Origin: an uncultured Bacteroidales bacterium
GTDB lineage: Bacteria > Bacteroidota > Bacteroidia > Bacteroidales > WCHB1-69
NCBI GenBank assembly: GCA_905235135.1
Contig: CAJOKR010000024.1
Span: 1-37,279, forward strand
DNA length: 37,279 nt
Reading direction: 5' to 3'
Shown here: positions 14,299-22,320 of the stretch, one piece after another
Layout: each line of letters starts with the position of its first letter
How positions within the stretch are numbered: position 1 is the stretch's first letter
Position numbers and translations under genes: made by a program
Notes under the pieces: model-generated
What the model was told of the DNA's origin: nothing
Seen by the model: the letters and a program-made list of their open reading frames with translations, nothing else
Database searches by the model: none

Positions 14299-16626
14299 AA
14301 TCGTCCCCTTGCTGGCGTTCATCTTGATACGGTCGCCGTTCTTCAGCAGCTTCGTGGCGCCTTTCACGTTGACGATGGTGGGCAGACCGTATTCGCGCGC
14401 CACCACCGCGCCATGCGACAACGACGAACCTATCTCCGTGATCAATCCGTTGACAATGGAATAATAGGGCGACCAGCCGATGTCTGTGAAGCGCACTACC
14501 ATGATCTCCCCTTTTTGCAATTGATTGGCATCCTCCACAGAATGAACGATGTGCACCACGCCTTCACACTCCCCGTTGGACACTGGAACGCCCTTGATCA
14601 CGCCGTCCGCATGCTCCACATCAAACACATCCGCCATCGGCTTGCCGATGTAGATGTCGTCAAACGAGAGTTCTTCCTGGATGGCATGCGCTTTCCGCCT
14701 TCTGATGGACAGGGGCAGAAGAGCAGTGTCGCCATTAATCAGCCGGCCGATCTCTTCATGAGTCAGGAAGTAGATCAAATCCGGATCCGAAAGCAGTCGG
14801 GCCGCCACCAGCATATCCGCCAAGCGGGCGTACTGCGTCTTGAACAAGTCGATGATCTCTATCAACCGCGACTTCGTGTATTCGCGATCCACTACGGCCT
14901 GACGGGCTTTTTTGGCGTATGAGATGGAAGCCGCCTTCAACAACGGATTCTTGACGAACAAGAACTCCTTCCGGTAGTCCACCTTCTCGTCGCCGTGCGC
15001 CAAATTCATCGGCGAATGGATGATGCTCAGCAGATAGTTCATCAGCGGAATCTCGTTTTCCCGCCACGGCTTGTTCCTCATTTCCGCCTCTTTGATGCAA
15101 CGATGGCCATGATGCGCCAAAAAATCCTGATATTCAGCGTTGATTTCCGCATTGTTTTTGATATACGAAAGCAATTCCTCGGCACGGAAGTCCGTCGCTT
15201 TCGGTTCCTGCCGCTTGATCTTCATCGCCAAGCCCTGCAAACGCGACAAAATGTCCGCACTTTCGATGTTCGGGATGTTGGTCAGCAGATGCGACAAGAA
15301 CGACTGATACTCCTTCTTATCCGGGAAATACTTGTCCAGCATCATATACAAGGTGCTGGTGGCGCTGCCGGAATAGGCGGAAGAAGCGTAATGGTAAATC
15401 AGACTCTCGTCCAAGAGCGCGATATTGGCATCGATACTTTTGTATAATTCGCTATAGGAATCGGTTTTCGCAAAGTGTACGCGGTTCAGCAGTGCGTCGA
15501 ATTTCTTCATCGCGCGATGCCCCGAAAAGACAAACTTCAGGAATTTGACGGAATTGATGCCGCGCACCAAGGGACGGGCATACTCGGCCGTGATGGGCGG
15601 GAAATCGTGGTATTCCCCCATAATGGACAAGTTCATCGACTGCGGGTTGGCAACCCCGACCTTCGCGTGCATGTTGTAGAGCAAGTTCATATCGAAGAAC
15701 AGATGCCCGGATATCGAAGAGATCAGCCGCAAGGGCTTCTCATCGTCAGGCGATTGATACGCCCCCGCTTTGGCCAGCATATAGCGCATACCGTAATCAA
15801 TGGCTTTCGCCGAGGTGGTCAGGGTCAGCGGGGTGACGGCACCCGGCATCATCTCCCCCACATTCCGCTTGGTGAACAGATGCCCGCTCAAATCGTCATT
15901 TCTGTCAAACTCCTCAATATCAATTATTTCCGTTGTAATGGGACGCATTTGCAGAAAAAAGAGTTCCCCGTCTTTGAGAGCCCATTCCACGTCCTTCTCT
16001 TCGCCAAAAGTGGTCCGGATCTGCTTTCCGGCATCATAGAGCCGCCTGATTTCACCCTCGTCCAGCAAATCGTCAGCGCACGGGCGGTAGCACTTACGGG
16101 AAATCTCGTAACGATGGGCGGTCACCTGCCCGGAAACCAGATTTTCCCCTTGCCCATCGACCGCCTCTATCAGGATGTCGGAGCCCTTGTTCGGACTGGC
16201 GGTGAACATCACGCCTGCCTTGTCGCTGTCGATCATCTCCTGGACGACGATGTTCATTGTCCCTGTGCCCAACTCGAAGTGCTCGGCATAATCCTTCACA
16301 CGATGGGAATCCAACGAATCCAGACATTTCCGGACGCTTTCCATCAGATGCGGGCGATCCACGAACAGGCAAGTCTCGTATTGCCCGGCGTTGGAAGCCC
16401 CCGACTGGTCCTCATTGGAGGCCGACGAGCGCACCGACACCTGTACCACGGCCATGGCATCAAAAGCCTGATAAAGAGCAGCTTCATCCACCTGATCAAT
16501 CTCAGTGATTACAAAACCTTTAGGGACTTTAAAATGATTTCTGATCAACAAATCCAATCCCTTCGCCTTTCCTCCAACCTTTGAATACAACGCCTCAGGC
16601 AATTCTCCTAACTGAACTATTTTCAT
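14287..16626 (-). CDS. PEP-synthase-like phosphotransferase (ATP-grasp plus swivelling His domain)
   Basis: 779 aa, intact. The N-terminal ATP-grasp part has GGKAKGLDLLI (18-28), the ATP site VSVRSSASNEDQSGASNAGQ and VVQEMI..DKAGVMFTASP. The last 100 residues are a PEP-utiliser mobile domain with the phosphate-carrying histidine in TEIGSSLSHGAVVAREYG (H738). The C-terminal PEP/pyruvate TIM barrel of true PEP synthase is missing. This ATP-grasp, middle domain and His layout is that of rifampin phosphotransferases and related YvkC-like enzymes, which move phosphate from ATP to a small acceptor through the histidine. The acceptor here is unknown; the middle region (about 250-670) would bind it. 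The start overlaps the upstream gene by ATGA, so the two are coupled. Confidence 0.78.
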   Translation of the reverse strand: MKIVQLGELPEALYSKVGGKAKGLDLLIRNHFKVPKGFVITEIDQVDEAALYQAFDAMAVVQVSVRSSASNEDQSGASNAGQYETCLFVDRPHLMESVRKCLDSLDSHRVKDYAEHFELGTGTMNIVVQEMIDSDKAGVMFTASPNKGSDILIEAVDGQGENLVSGQVTAHRYEISRKCYRPCADDLLDEGEIRRLYDAGKQIRTTFGEEKDVEWALKDGELFFLQMRPITTEIIDIEEFDRNDDLSGHLFTKRNVGEMMPGAVTPLTLTTSAKAIDYGMRYMLAKAGAYQSPDDEKPLRLISSISGHLFFDMNLLYNMHAKVGVANPQSMNLSIMGEYHDFPPITAEYARPLVRGINSVKFLKFVFSGHRAMKKFDALLNRVHFAKTDSYSELYKSIDANIALLDESLIYHYASSAYSGSATSTLYMMLDKYFPDKKEYQSFLSHLLTNIPNIESADILSRLQGLAMKIKRQEPKATDFRAEELLSYIKNNAEINAEYQDFLAHHGHRCIKEAEMRNKPWRENEIPLMNYLLSIIHSPMNLAHGDEKVDYRKEFLFVKNPLLKAASISYAKKARQAVVDREYTKSRLIEIIDLFKTQYARLADMLVAARLLSDPDLIYFLTHEEIGRLINGDTALLPLSIRRRKAHAIQEELSFDDIYIGKPMADVFDVEHADGVIKGVPVSNGECEGVVHIVHSVEDANQLQKGEIMVVRFTDIGWSPYYSIVNGLITEIGSSLSHGAVVAREYGLPTIVNVKGATKLLKNGDRIKMNASKGTIVIS

Positions 16627-17639
16627 CGTCTAATGCTATTCAATTCTCTTTGATTAAAAAACCGATTATTATCGTGGTTAAAGCCGATCTCCAAAATTCC
16701 GCGGCATGTTTTCCCGTCGATGGTGAATTCCGCGATATTCTCATGTAATATGTATTGTCCATCCTGAAAACGATAGGTCACGCCAGCCAGCACTTTCGCG
16801 GTCACCGGAAGGGTTTTCCCGTTGTCTAATTTCATCTGGAACGACAACTCCTGAGGCACAACACCCTGACTGATCTGCGGGAAGTCCACATCCGCCTGCA
16901 TCATGTAATGCATCCCCGCCTCATCGCGATAATGCCCCACCTCCAACACGCTCATCACCGGATAGGAGACCAGCGAATAGTTGAACTGGTGATCGGGGGC
17001 CACCGCCATCAGCCAAAGATGGTTGTTCATGTAATTCCAATCCCGTTTCCCGAAGGAATGGTCGCGCACGCAGGGCAACTGGAAGTCTATCGTCTTGCCA
17101 TTCAAGGTCATACGTCCTTCCAGAACGCCTTCCTGCTCATAATGGCATTGCCCGCTGATGTTCTGCAGCGCTTCAAAAAACGGCTTGTTCCACTTTTCGT
17201 TAGCCATTCCCGTAGCCATTCGCGCCGCCGGCATATTGCTGGTGAAATCGATGGGCTTCTGCTTGGCCACAAACTTTGCCTGAAAGAGGATTTCATCATG
17301 GTCGTTCAAGGTGCCTTGATACGTAATGGCCCAATCCTCACCCGCTTTTTCAACCACAATGGGCGATTGTCCCTGCGGGAAAAACTCTTGTTTCAAAGAA
17401 TACAATTTTCCGTCCCAATAGACTGCAAACCAGGTTTCTTCCGTGTTTACTCGCCTACCCAAGCGTGTAAAGACTGACATTGTGCCGTCATGCGCCGAGA
17501 AATAGTAGGAATTGTTTATCCAAGGGTCATCAACGCCTTCGAGCGAAAAACTCTCGGCATATTGATAATCAAAAGGATGCTGTCCATTCCTTTTGTCTAT
17601 CGCCCTGCACATCAGTTTCTTCTTGAGGTTGAAAAACAT
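16623..17639 (-). CDS. Lipocalin-like (CrtC/DUF7064-type) protein coupled to the phosphotransferase
   Basis: 338 aa. It is beta-rich with the signature FQLPCVRDHSFGKRDWNYMN followed by HLWLMA. An HS-x-G-x-R-x-W block of this kind occurs in CrtC/AttH-type hydratase-like lipocalin folds and in DUF7064 proteins; I call it by that motif only. No signal peptide or membrane segment is seen, so it should be cytoplasmic. The stop overlaps the start of the PEP-synthase-like gene by four bases (ATGA), a sign of coupled translation and of a two-protein pathway, plausibly modification of a hydrophobic small molecule. A TAnnTTTGC element at 17786-17794 could drive both, with a 5' leader of roughly 140 nt. 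Confidence 0.55.
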   Translation of the reverse strand: MFFNLKKKLMCRAIDKRNGQHPFDYQYAESFSLEGVDDPWINNSYYFSAHDGTMSVFTRLGRRVNTEETWFAVYWDGKLYSLKQEFFPQGQSPIVVEKAGEDWAITYQGTLNDHDEILFQAKFVAKQKPIDFTSNMPAARMATGMANEKWNKPFFEALQNISGQCHYEQEGVLEGRMTLNGKTIDFQLPCVRDHSFGKRDWNYMNNHLWLMAVAPDHQFNYSLVSYPVMSVLEVGHYRDEAGMHYMMQADVDFPQISQGVVPQELSFQMKLDNGKTLPVTAKVLAGVTYRFQDGQYILHENIAEFTIDGKTCRGILEIGFNHDNNRFFNQRELNSIRR

Positions 17640-17785
17640 ATTTTAACCAAATTTAAAATCGGCCGCAAAAGTGCAAAATATTATCGAAAACGCCAAATTT
17701 TCTATATAAACGACTGAGAATCAGGAATAAAAAAAATGTTAAATTTTCATATCCTGTAAAGAAAAGGTGCACAAAAACTATGGCG

Positions 17786-17794
17786 GCAAAGGTA
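17786..17794 (-). promoter_or_regulatory. Bacteroidota -7 promoter element (TACCTTTGC)
   Basis: Exact TAnnTTTGC match on the minus strand upstream of the lipocalin-like gene. It leaves a leader of about 140 nt, and I see nothing else in that leader. Confidence 0.45.
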
Positions 17795-17862
17795 GTATTT
17801 AGAAATAATGGCCGATGCTCCTAAGCGTCGCGAACAATGCAATGCTGGGAAGCGTTACACCC

Positions 17863-17898
17863 CAAAAAGGGCGCGACCGTCCCAGCCACGCCCTTTTG
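17863..17898 (-). terminator. Intrinsic terminator of the surface-protein gene
   Basis: On the minus strand AAAAGGGCGTG pairs with CGCGCCCTTTT (one wobble) around a 12-nt loop and runs into T residues. It lies 26 nt past the stop at 17924. Confidence 0.7.
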
Positions 17899-17923
17899 TA
17901 ATGTAGAATTAAGAATGCGGAAT

Positions 17924-19294
17924 TTAATCGCGGAGGCAGCGGACGGAGAACCCGTACTCCTTGGGGTTGTAGGACTGGTACATGCCGGCGTCGTTGGAGG
18001 ACAAGTGCTGGTACGATGCTTGGTAGCTACTGGACGCAACAGAGGACCAGAAGATGGTGACGAAGCCCATGTCAACGAACGTCGAACCACTGCAGGTGCC
18101 AGCCGTCGGGGCATTGGGGCAGGACTTGGCTCTGATAATCAAGATGTCGAGCTGGTGTTGCTGCGCCTCAATCACGCTGCCCAGACTGTCAAGCTGTTGT
18201 TGGAACGAGCTGGCAAGGATATTGAGCTGCTGTTGTACCGAAGCCGTAATGGCCTCGGTCTGCGCGGTAAGATAGCTCTTGGTCACAGCATCCTGCGGAT
18301 CCGTGGGGTCGCTCACATTCTTCAGCTGGCGGTTGCCGGCGGAGTTGCCTTTGACCGTCACATCGGCAAGGGTTTGGGTCTCGGCGTAACCCGTGATGTA
18401 GCCCGCGTCGTTGGTGAACGCGCTCACATTTGTCGGAATGGTCGGAGTGTTGGTCAAATCATTGTAATTGCCGCTGGTGGCCACTGGGGCGAGGGAACTC
18501 TTGAGAGCATACTTGGCTGTATCGGCCAGCTTGGCGTCAATAATATTTGTGACGCAGTCGGTTATGCTGTCACACAAGGCCGCTTTCTTAATGCCGTCTT
18601 GCAGATTGGTTACATTCGACTGCAAATTGGTCACATTGGTCTGCAAATTCATCACATTCGACTGCAAATCGGTGATCACCGTGCTGTCGCTGGTCAGATA
18701 GCCTTGGTTGTAGAGGGCCGTTTGGTCAATATAATGGTTGTTCGTCAAATACGTGCCGATACTATCGCGAATATTCGGTTTGTGCTGGATGTACGCGTCA
18801 GAGGTGGCATCCGTCTCCGCATAGTCGCTTTGCACATTCTGTCCCGCATCAGAAGGAATGGGGTGCGTCTCCAGATAGTGGGCAATCACGTTCAGGTTCA
18901 CGCTGTCGGAGTAGTGGGCGTATGTCGCATGCCCGGCCAGTGCGGCACTGTCCGCATAGAAAGCGTAAGGCACCGCCGTGAGCGGCATCTCCAAGGAGGC
19001 AAGCGGAGTGTCGGCAAGGGAAACCGATGTCTCGATACGCGCGTGGTTCCATTGGATGCTGTTCCAACCGGGATTGGGCTGGCTGGGACCTATCATCATC
19101 GAGAACAAACCGTTATAATTGGTCTGCGTTGTCTGTGTCTCCGTGTAAACGGCCGTGGTTTCCGTGCCGTTGAAGATATTCACGATCACTTTGACAGTCT
19201 TGTTGGCCACCAGCTTGTTCTCGGGGTCGCGCACCACGGCCTGGTAGCTGATTTTGTCGTTTTGTGCGAAGATTGTTGTCACGCAGCATAGCAT
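17924..19294 (-). CDS. Tail-fibre-like surface protein, signal peptide interrupted by TAA at codon 3
   Basis: 456 aa from the ATG at 19292-19294. The natural start is clearly 30 nt upstream (19322-19324): it reads Met-Lys-STOP (TAA at 19316-19318) and then TLLLIAAMLCCVTTIFAQ, a textbook signal peptide if the TAA were AAA. Residues after it (ISYQAVVRDPENKLVANKTV) are the conserved start of Bacteroidota fibre-like proteins. The middle has LQSNVxNLQ heptads, a trimeric coiled-coil sign, and a TNVSAFTNDAGYITG repeat shared with the gene at 29354-30680. The C-terminus ends YGFSVRCLRD, the tail of FISUMP-type domains. Translation might restart at 19294, but the shortened leader would export poorly. 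Probably a recent nonsense mutation or a base error. Confidence 0.62.
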   Translation of the reverse strand: MLCCVTTIFAQNDKISYQAVVRDPENKLVANKTVKVIVNIFNGTETTAVYTETQTTQTNYNGLFSMMIGPSQPNPGWNSIQWNHARIETSVSLADTPLASLEMPLTAVPYAFYADSAALAGHATYAHYSDSVNLNVIAHYLETHPIPSDAGQNVQSDYAETDATSDAYIQHKPNIRDSIGTYLTNNHYIDQTALYNQGYLTSDSTVITDLQSNVMNLQTNVTNLQSNVTNLQDGIKKAALCDSITDCVTNIIDAKLADTAKYALKSSLAPVATSGNYNDLTNTPTIPTNVSAFTNDAGYITGYAETQTLADVTVKGNSAGNRQLKNVSDPTDPQDAVTKSYLTAQTEAITASVQQQLNILASSFQQQLDSLGSVIEAQQHQLDILIIRAKSCPNAPTAGTCSGSTFVDMGFVTIFWSSVASSSYQASYQHLSSNDAGMYQSYNPKEYGFSVRCLRD

Positions 19295-19386
19295 CGCAGC
19301 TATGAGAAGTAACGTTTATTTCATACTGATTATAAGATTATTACAAAATCTTTTCATTAATTCTTACTAGGACAGGTTTCAATCGC

Positions 19387-19395
19387 GCAAAAGTA
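19387..19395 (-). promoter_or_regulatory. Bacteroidota -7 promoter element (TACTTTTGC)
   Basis: Exact match on the minus strand, about 63 nt upstream of the original ATG of the fibre-like gene. Confidence 0.6.
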
Positions 19396-19456
19396 CAAAA
19401 AAGCCAATACGAACGGGAAAAATAAAAACCTCTTATCTTAATAACATCGAAAAGTG

Positions 19457-19465
19457 TACTTTTGC
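19457..19465 (+). promoter_or_regulatory. Bacteroidota -7 promoter element (TACTTTTGC)
   Basis: Exact match 17 nt upstream of the patatin ATG at 19483. Its position rules out the earlier in-frame start at 19462, which lies inside the element. Confidence 0.68.
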
Positions 19466-19482
19466 CGGCAAAATTTTTCAAC

Positions 19483-20409
19483 ATGGCAACAAAGAAATAT
19501 CCGTTGGGCATCGCTTTCAGTGGAGGCGGAGCCAAAGGTGCGGCCCACTGCGGCGCACTTCAGGCGTTGAAGGAATATGGCATCAAACCGGACATCGTGT
19601 CAGGCACCAGCGTGGGTGCCCTCGTCGCGGTGCTCTACTCGGCAGGCTTTTCCCCGAAACAGATGATCGAGACCTTTCAGGGGCTGAATTTCTTCAAAGA
19701 CATTGTTGCACCATGTCTGCCGAAAGGAGGACTTTTCGACTCGCGACCGCTACTATCCTTGGTCCAGAGTCTGCTGCCTTACAGTCGTTTGGAAGAGCTG
19801 CCCATCCCCACCCTCATCGTGGCATCCGACATGGAACGCGGCATGTCGAAGGTGTTCACCAAAGGGGAGATCGCCCCGCGGGTGGTGGCCTCCTGCTCCA
19901 TCCCCGTCATCTTCCAGCCGATGTGCATCAACGGGACACACTACGTCGATGGTGGCACGTTCCAAAACCTGCCCGTGTCGGCCATACGGCAGAAATGCGA
20001 CAAGGTCATCGCCCTCAATCTCAACCATTTGGAAGCCGAAAAGCCCAAAAACAACCTCATTTCGATCGCTTACCGCTCTTTCATGATGATGATGGTTTCC
20101 AACGTGGCCGCCGACTCCGCCCAAGCCGACCTCTTCATCGAGCTTGACACCTACGGCTGCATGGCCCACGACATTTCGAGAATCGAAGAGCTGTTTTTCC
20201 GTGGCTATGAAAGCACAGTGAAAGCGTTGGAGGAGAATGGTTATCAGCGTGTTATGCCCAAGGAGAACATCCACTTCCCCAAGAAGCGCAAGAAAAAAGC
20301 AGCGGTCAACCCCGAGGAGATGTTCCGCAACACCCTCGAAAAAGGATTGTCGGCCATCAGGGCATTCGGAAAAGGAAACGCACGAAAAGCTACTTCACCA
20401 CAAACTTAG
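19483..20409 (+). CDS. Patatin-like phospholipase
   Basis: 308 aa from ATG 19483. The oxyanion loop SGGGAKGAAH (13-22), the nucleophile elbow GTSVG (Ser43) and the partner aspartate in VDGGTFQN (Asp156) form the full Ser-Asp dyad of patatin/RssA-type lipid acyl hydrolases. No signal peptide is present and the C-terminus is Lys-rich (PKKRKKKAA), so it is probably cytoplasmic and membrane-associated. Substrate is likely phospholipid or lysophospholipid. Length is normal for the bacterial NTE-like class. A relic of a second copy lies at 14110-14298. Its last 20 bases overlap the end of the convergent peptidase gene. Confidence 0.88.
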   Translation: MATKKYPLGIAFSGGGAKGAAHCGALQALKEYGIKPDIVSGTSVGALVAVLYSAGFSPKQMIETFQGLNFFKDIVAPCLPKGGLFDSRPLLSLVQSLLPYSRLEELPIPTLIVASDMERGMSKVFTKGEIAPRVVASCSIPVIFQPMCINGTHYVDGGTFQNLPVSAIRQKCDKVIALNLNHLEAEKPKNNLISIAYRSFMMMMVSNVAADSAQADLFIELDTYGCMAHDISRIEELFFRGYESTVKALEENGYQRVMPKENIHFPKKRKKKAAVNPEEMFRNTLEKGLSAIRAFGKGNARKATSPQT

Positions 20410-21436
20410 CCGTTGCAGACTGTTTTTCACCCTTGATTTGTAGAAGATAGAGTCCCTTTTCCAATCCTGAAACGGAAATGGAACCATTGGAATTGCCTAC
20501 GGCCACCATTCTGCCTGAAACATCGAAAATGGCATAATCCACCGTTTCGCAAGGGAGCTCTTTGAGGTAAAGAAGGTCTGAAACAGGATTGGGATAGACC
20601 TCCAGCAGCTGCTGGCGGGAGGGCTGGCGGGAGGGCTCGCGAGAAACCACAGACACTGTCGTGGGAATGATATCCACGATAAGGCCCTCAATCTTCGTCC
20701 AGCCGTAAGAATAACCATTGGGATCAGGGAGCTTGTACCAGTTGTCTTTGTAACCGCCCCACCCGAAGTTGATGTGGAACTTGCCATCGCTTTCGCGATA
20801 GCCGTCAACCACCACGTTGTGCCCACTCGTTCCTGTCTCATTCTCAACAGCCAGATGGGCAGGATAACCGTTTTGCAAATTGGAGATCAAGACAGCGAAC
20901 ATGGTGGAATCGGGTTCCAAAAACAGCTGACAATCCGCAAAACCAAAACGCTGGTAAGCCGCATACGCTTGATCCACCGAAAAAGTACCAGAACCGTAAT
21001 TCGGCGACGCCGTATAGACCTGCTTGCAGGCCACGCCGCTGGCAAAGATCAGAGCGGCTACCAAGGAGTCGGAAAGTTCCTCGCCGCGGTTGAATGCAGC
21101 ATCCGCCGAATCCAACAGCACATTCAGCTGCGGGAAAGAGGGAAATTGGTACGTATCCCAATCGTCATCAATGTGGAATTGCCGACTGGCGTAATTCGCG
21201 TAATAGTCGTCGCTGTCGTCGAAGCGCGTGTTTTGCGTTGTCCGCAAATGATTGAGAATCTGCCCCATAGCCGTTGACGGACAGCCCGTGTAACAACGGG
21301 CATAATTCTCGAACGGATCGGCCGGACAAAGTATATTGTAGGGATATTCCTGATTCCACTGCGTGGTGAGGAGCGGAGTTTGCGCCCATCCACAAAGAGC
21401 GCAAAACAAGAACAATACGGATAAAATTTTCTTCAT
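20390..21436 (-). CDS. Secreted C10 (streptopain/SpeB-like) cysteine peptidase with T9SS sorting tail
   Basis: 348 aa from ATG 21434-21436; the longer frame adds 16 residues ahead of a clear signal peptide (MKKILSVLFLFCALCGWAQ). The nucleophile is Cys52 in RCYTGCPSTAMGQI and the catalytic His206 is in SGHNVVVDGYR, followed by FHINFGWGGYKDNWY, which supplies the conserved Trp/Gly part of the C10 active site. The propeptide usual in the family appears very short or absent. The last 75 residues (YPNPVSDLLYLKEL.. GLEKGLYLLQI) form a Por-type C-terminal domain, so the enzyme should cross the outer membrane through the type IX system and stay on or leave the surface. It ends tail to tail with the patatin gene. 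Confidence 0.85.
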   Translation of the reverse strand: MKKILSVLFLFCALCGWAQTPLLTTQWNQEYPYNILCPADPFENYARCYTGCPSTAMGQILNHLRTTQNTRFDDSDDYYANYASRQFHIDDDWDTYQFPSFPQLNVLLDSADAAFNRGEELSDSLVAALIFASGVACKQVYTASPNYGSGTFSVDQAYAAYQRFGFADCQLFLEPDSTMFAVLISNLQNGYPAHLAVENETGTSGHNVVVDGYRESDGKFHINFGWGGYKDNWYKLPDPNGYSYGWTKIEGLIVDIIPTTVSVVSREPSRQPSRQQLLEVYPNPVSDLLYLKELPCETVDYAIFDVSGRMVAVGNSNGSISVSGLEKGLYLLQIKGEKQSATAKFVVK

Positions 21437-21459
21437 CTTGTTCGAATTTGAATGAGGAT

Positions 21460-21468
21460 GCAAAAGTA
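21460..21468 (-). promoter_or_regulatory. Bacteroidota -7 promoter element (TACTTTTGC)
   Basis: Exact match on the minus strand 23 nt upstream of the C10 peptidase ATG. It is divergent from the element at 21493. Confidence 0.68.
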
Positions 21469-21492
21469 CGAAAATACTAGACAAAAAAAGAC

Positions 21493-21501
21493 TATTTTTG
21501 C
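21493..21501 (+). promoter_or_regulatory. Bacteroidota -7 promoter element (TATTTTTGC)
   Basis: Exact match 25 nt upstream of the ATG at 21527. It supports that start rather than the earlier in-frame one at 21452. Confidence 0.68.
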
Positions 21502-21526
21502 CACCTCAAAAAACAGAGCGAAAAAG

Positions 21527-22207
21527 ATGGCCAAGATTGAACGCACCCCGTTGAAAGAGAGACCGTTCCCGGAATACACGGAGAAGGAGGAAAAGCTGAA
21601 CTCGCTGAGTCATGCCGTGGGGGCGGTACTGGCTGTAGGGATGATGGCCATCGCAGTAGTGGCCTCGCTGCGGAATCCGTCTCGGCTGGTCCTGTTCAGC
21701 AGCCTGGTCTATACAGCATCGGTACTGGCCATGTTCGTAATCTCCAGCGTCTATCACGGTTTGCCGAAAGGGATGCCCAAGCAGGTGATGCGTGTGGTCG
21801 ATCACTGCAACATCTTCCTGACCATCGCGGGCACCTACACGCCCATCATGCTGATCGGCGTGCTGCCCCTGAACCCCACTATGGCGTGGTCGATTTTCGC
21901 GGTGGAATGGGTGTGCGCCCTCATCGGCATCGTTCTCAACGCCATCGACCTAAAAAAGTACGCCCGCTTCTCAATGTGCTGCTACTTGGCCATGGGCTGG
22001 TGCGTGGTCATCAGTCTGCGCGACACCATCACCGGCATGACATGGCCCGGCTTCGCGTACATCCTCGCCGGCGGCATCGCCTACACCATCGGGGCGGTCC
22101 TTTACGGTGTCGGCAAACGGAAGCCCTACCGACATTTCGTGTTCCACATTTTCGTGGTCATCGCCGCCGTAGTGCAATTTATAGGCATTTGGAAATATCT
22201 GCTATAA
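21527..22207 (+). CDS. Hemolysin III / PAQR family membrane protein
   Basis: 226 aa from ATG 21527. It has about seven hydrophobic helices and the family's conserved polar sites: EKLNSLSHAVGAVLA (motif with Ser and His in helix 1), SVYHGLP, DHCNIFLTIAGTYTPI and, near the end, YRHFVFHIFVV. These Ser, Asp and His residues form the zinc site of PAQR/TrhA proteins, whose fold resembles alkaline ceramidases. Bacterial members such as YqfA/TrhA influence membrane energetics and fatty acids; real haemolysis is doubtful. Normal length, intact, single-gene unit with its own promoter and no neighbour on the same strand. Confidence 0.88.
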   Translation: MAKIERTPLKERPFPEYTEKEEKLNSLSHAVGAVLAVGMMAIAVVASLRNPSRLVLFSSLVYTASVLAMFVISSVYHGLPKGMPKQVMRVVDHCNIFLTIAGTYTPIMLIGVLPLNPTMAWSIFAVEWVCALIGIVLNAIDLKKYARFSMCCYLAMGWCVVISLRDTITGMTWPGFAYILAGGIAYTIGAVLYGVGKRKPYRHFVFHIFVVIAAVVQFIGIWKYLL

Positions 22208-22208
22208 G

Positions 22209-22305
22209 CGGTCGGCGAATTGTGCAGATTTGGCGAATAAACGGTCGGCGAATTGTGCGGATTTAACGAATAATAATCGGCGAATTTGGCGAATTTGGCG
22301 AATTA
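22209..22305 (+). repeat. Short tandem repeats after the PAQR gene
   Basis: Two near-identical 33-bp units (22209-22241 and 22242-22274) share CGGTCGGCGAATTGTGC and end in CGAATAA. They are followed by three GGCGAATT[T/A] units (about 22279-22304). The stretch fills the gap between the PAQR gene and the convergent adhesin gene. No terminator hairpin is evident. Confidence 0.7.
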
Positions 22306-22320
22306 ATACTCGATTTCGAA

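Noticed and set aside
15475..16584. Open frame of 369 codons on the plus strand
   Set aside because: Antisense to the phosphotransferase ATP-grasp domain; composition rich in His, Arg and Gln with no recognisable domain.
17837..19291. Long open frame (484 codons) on the plus strand
   Set aside because: It is antisense to the fibre-like gene, whose product has clear family motifs, and it would start inside a terminator hairpin.
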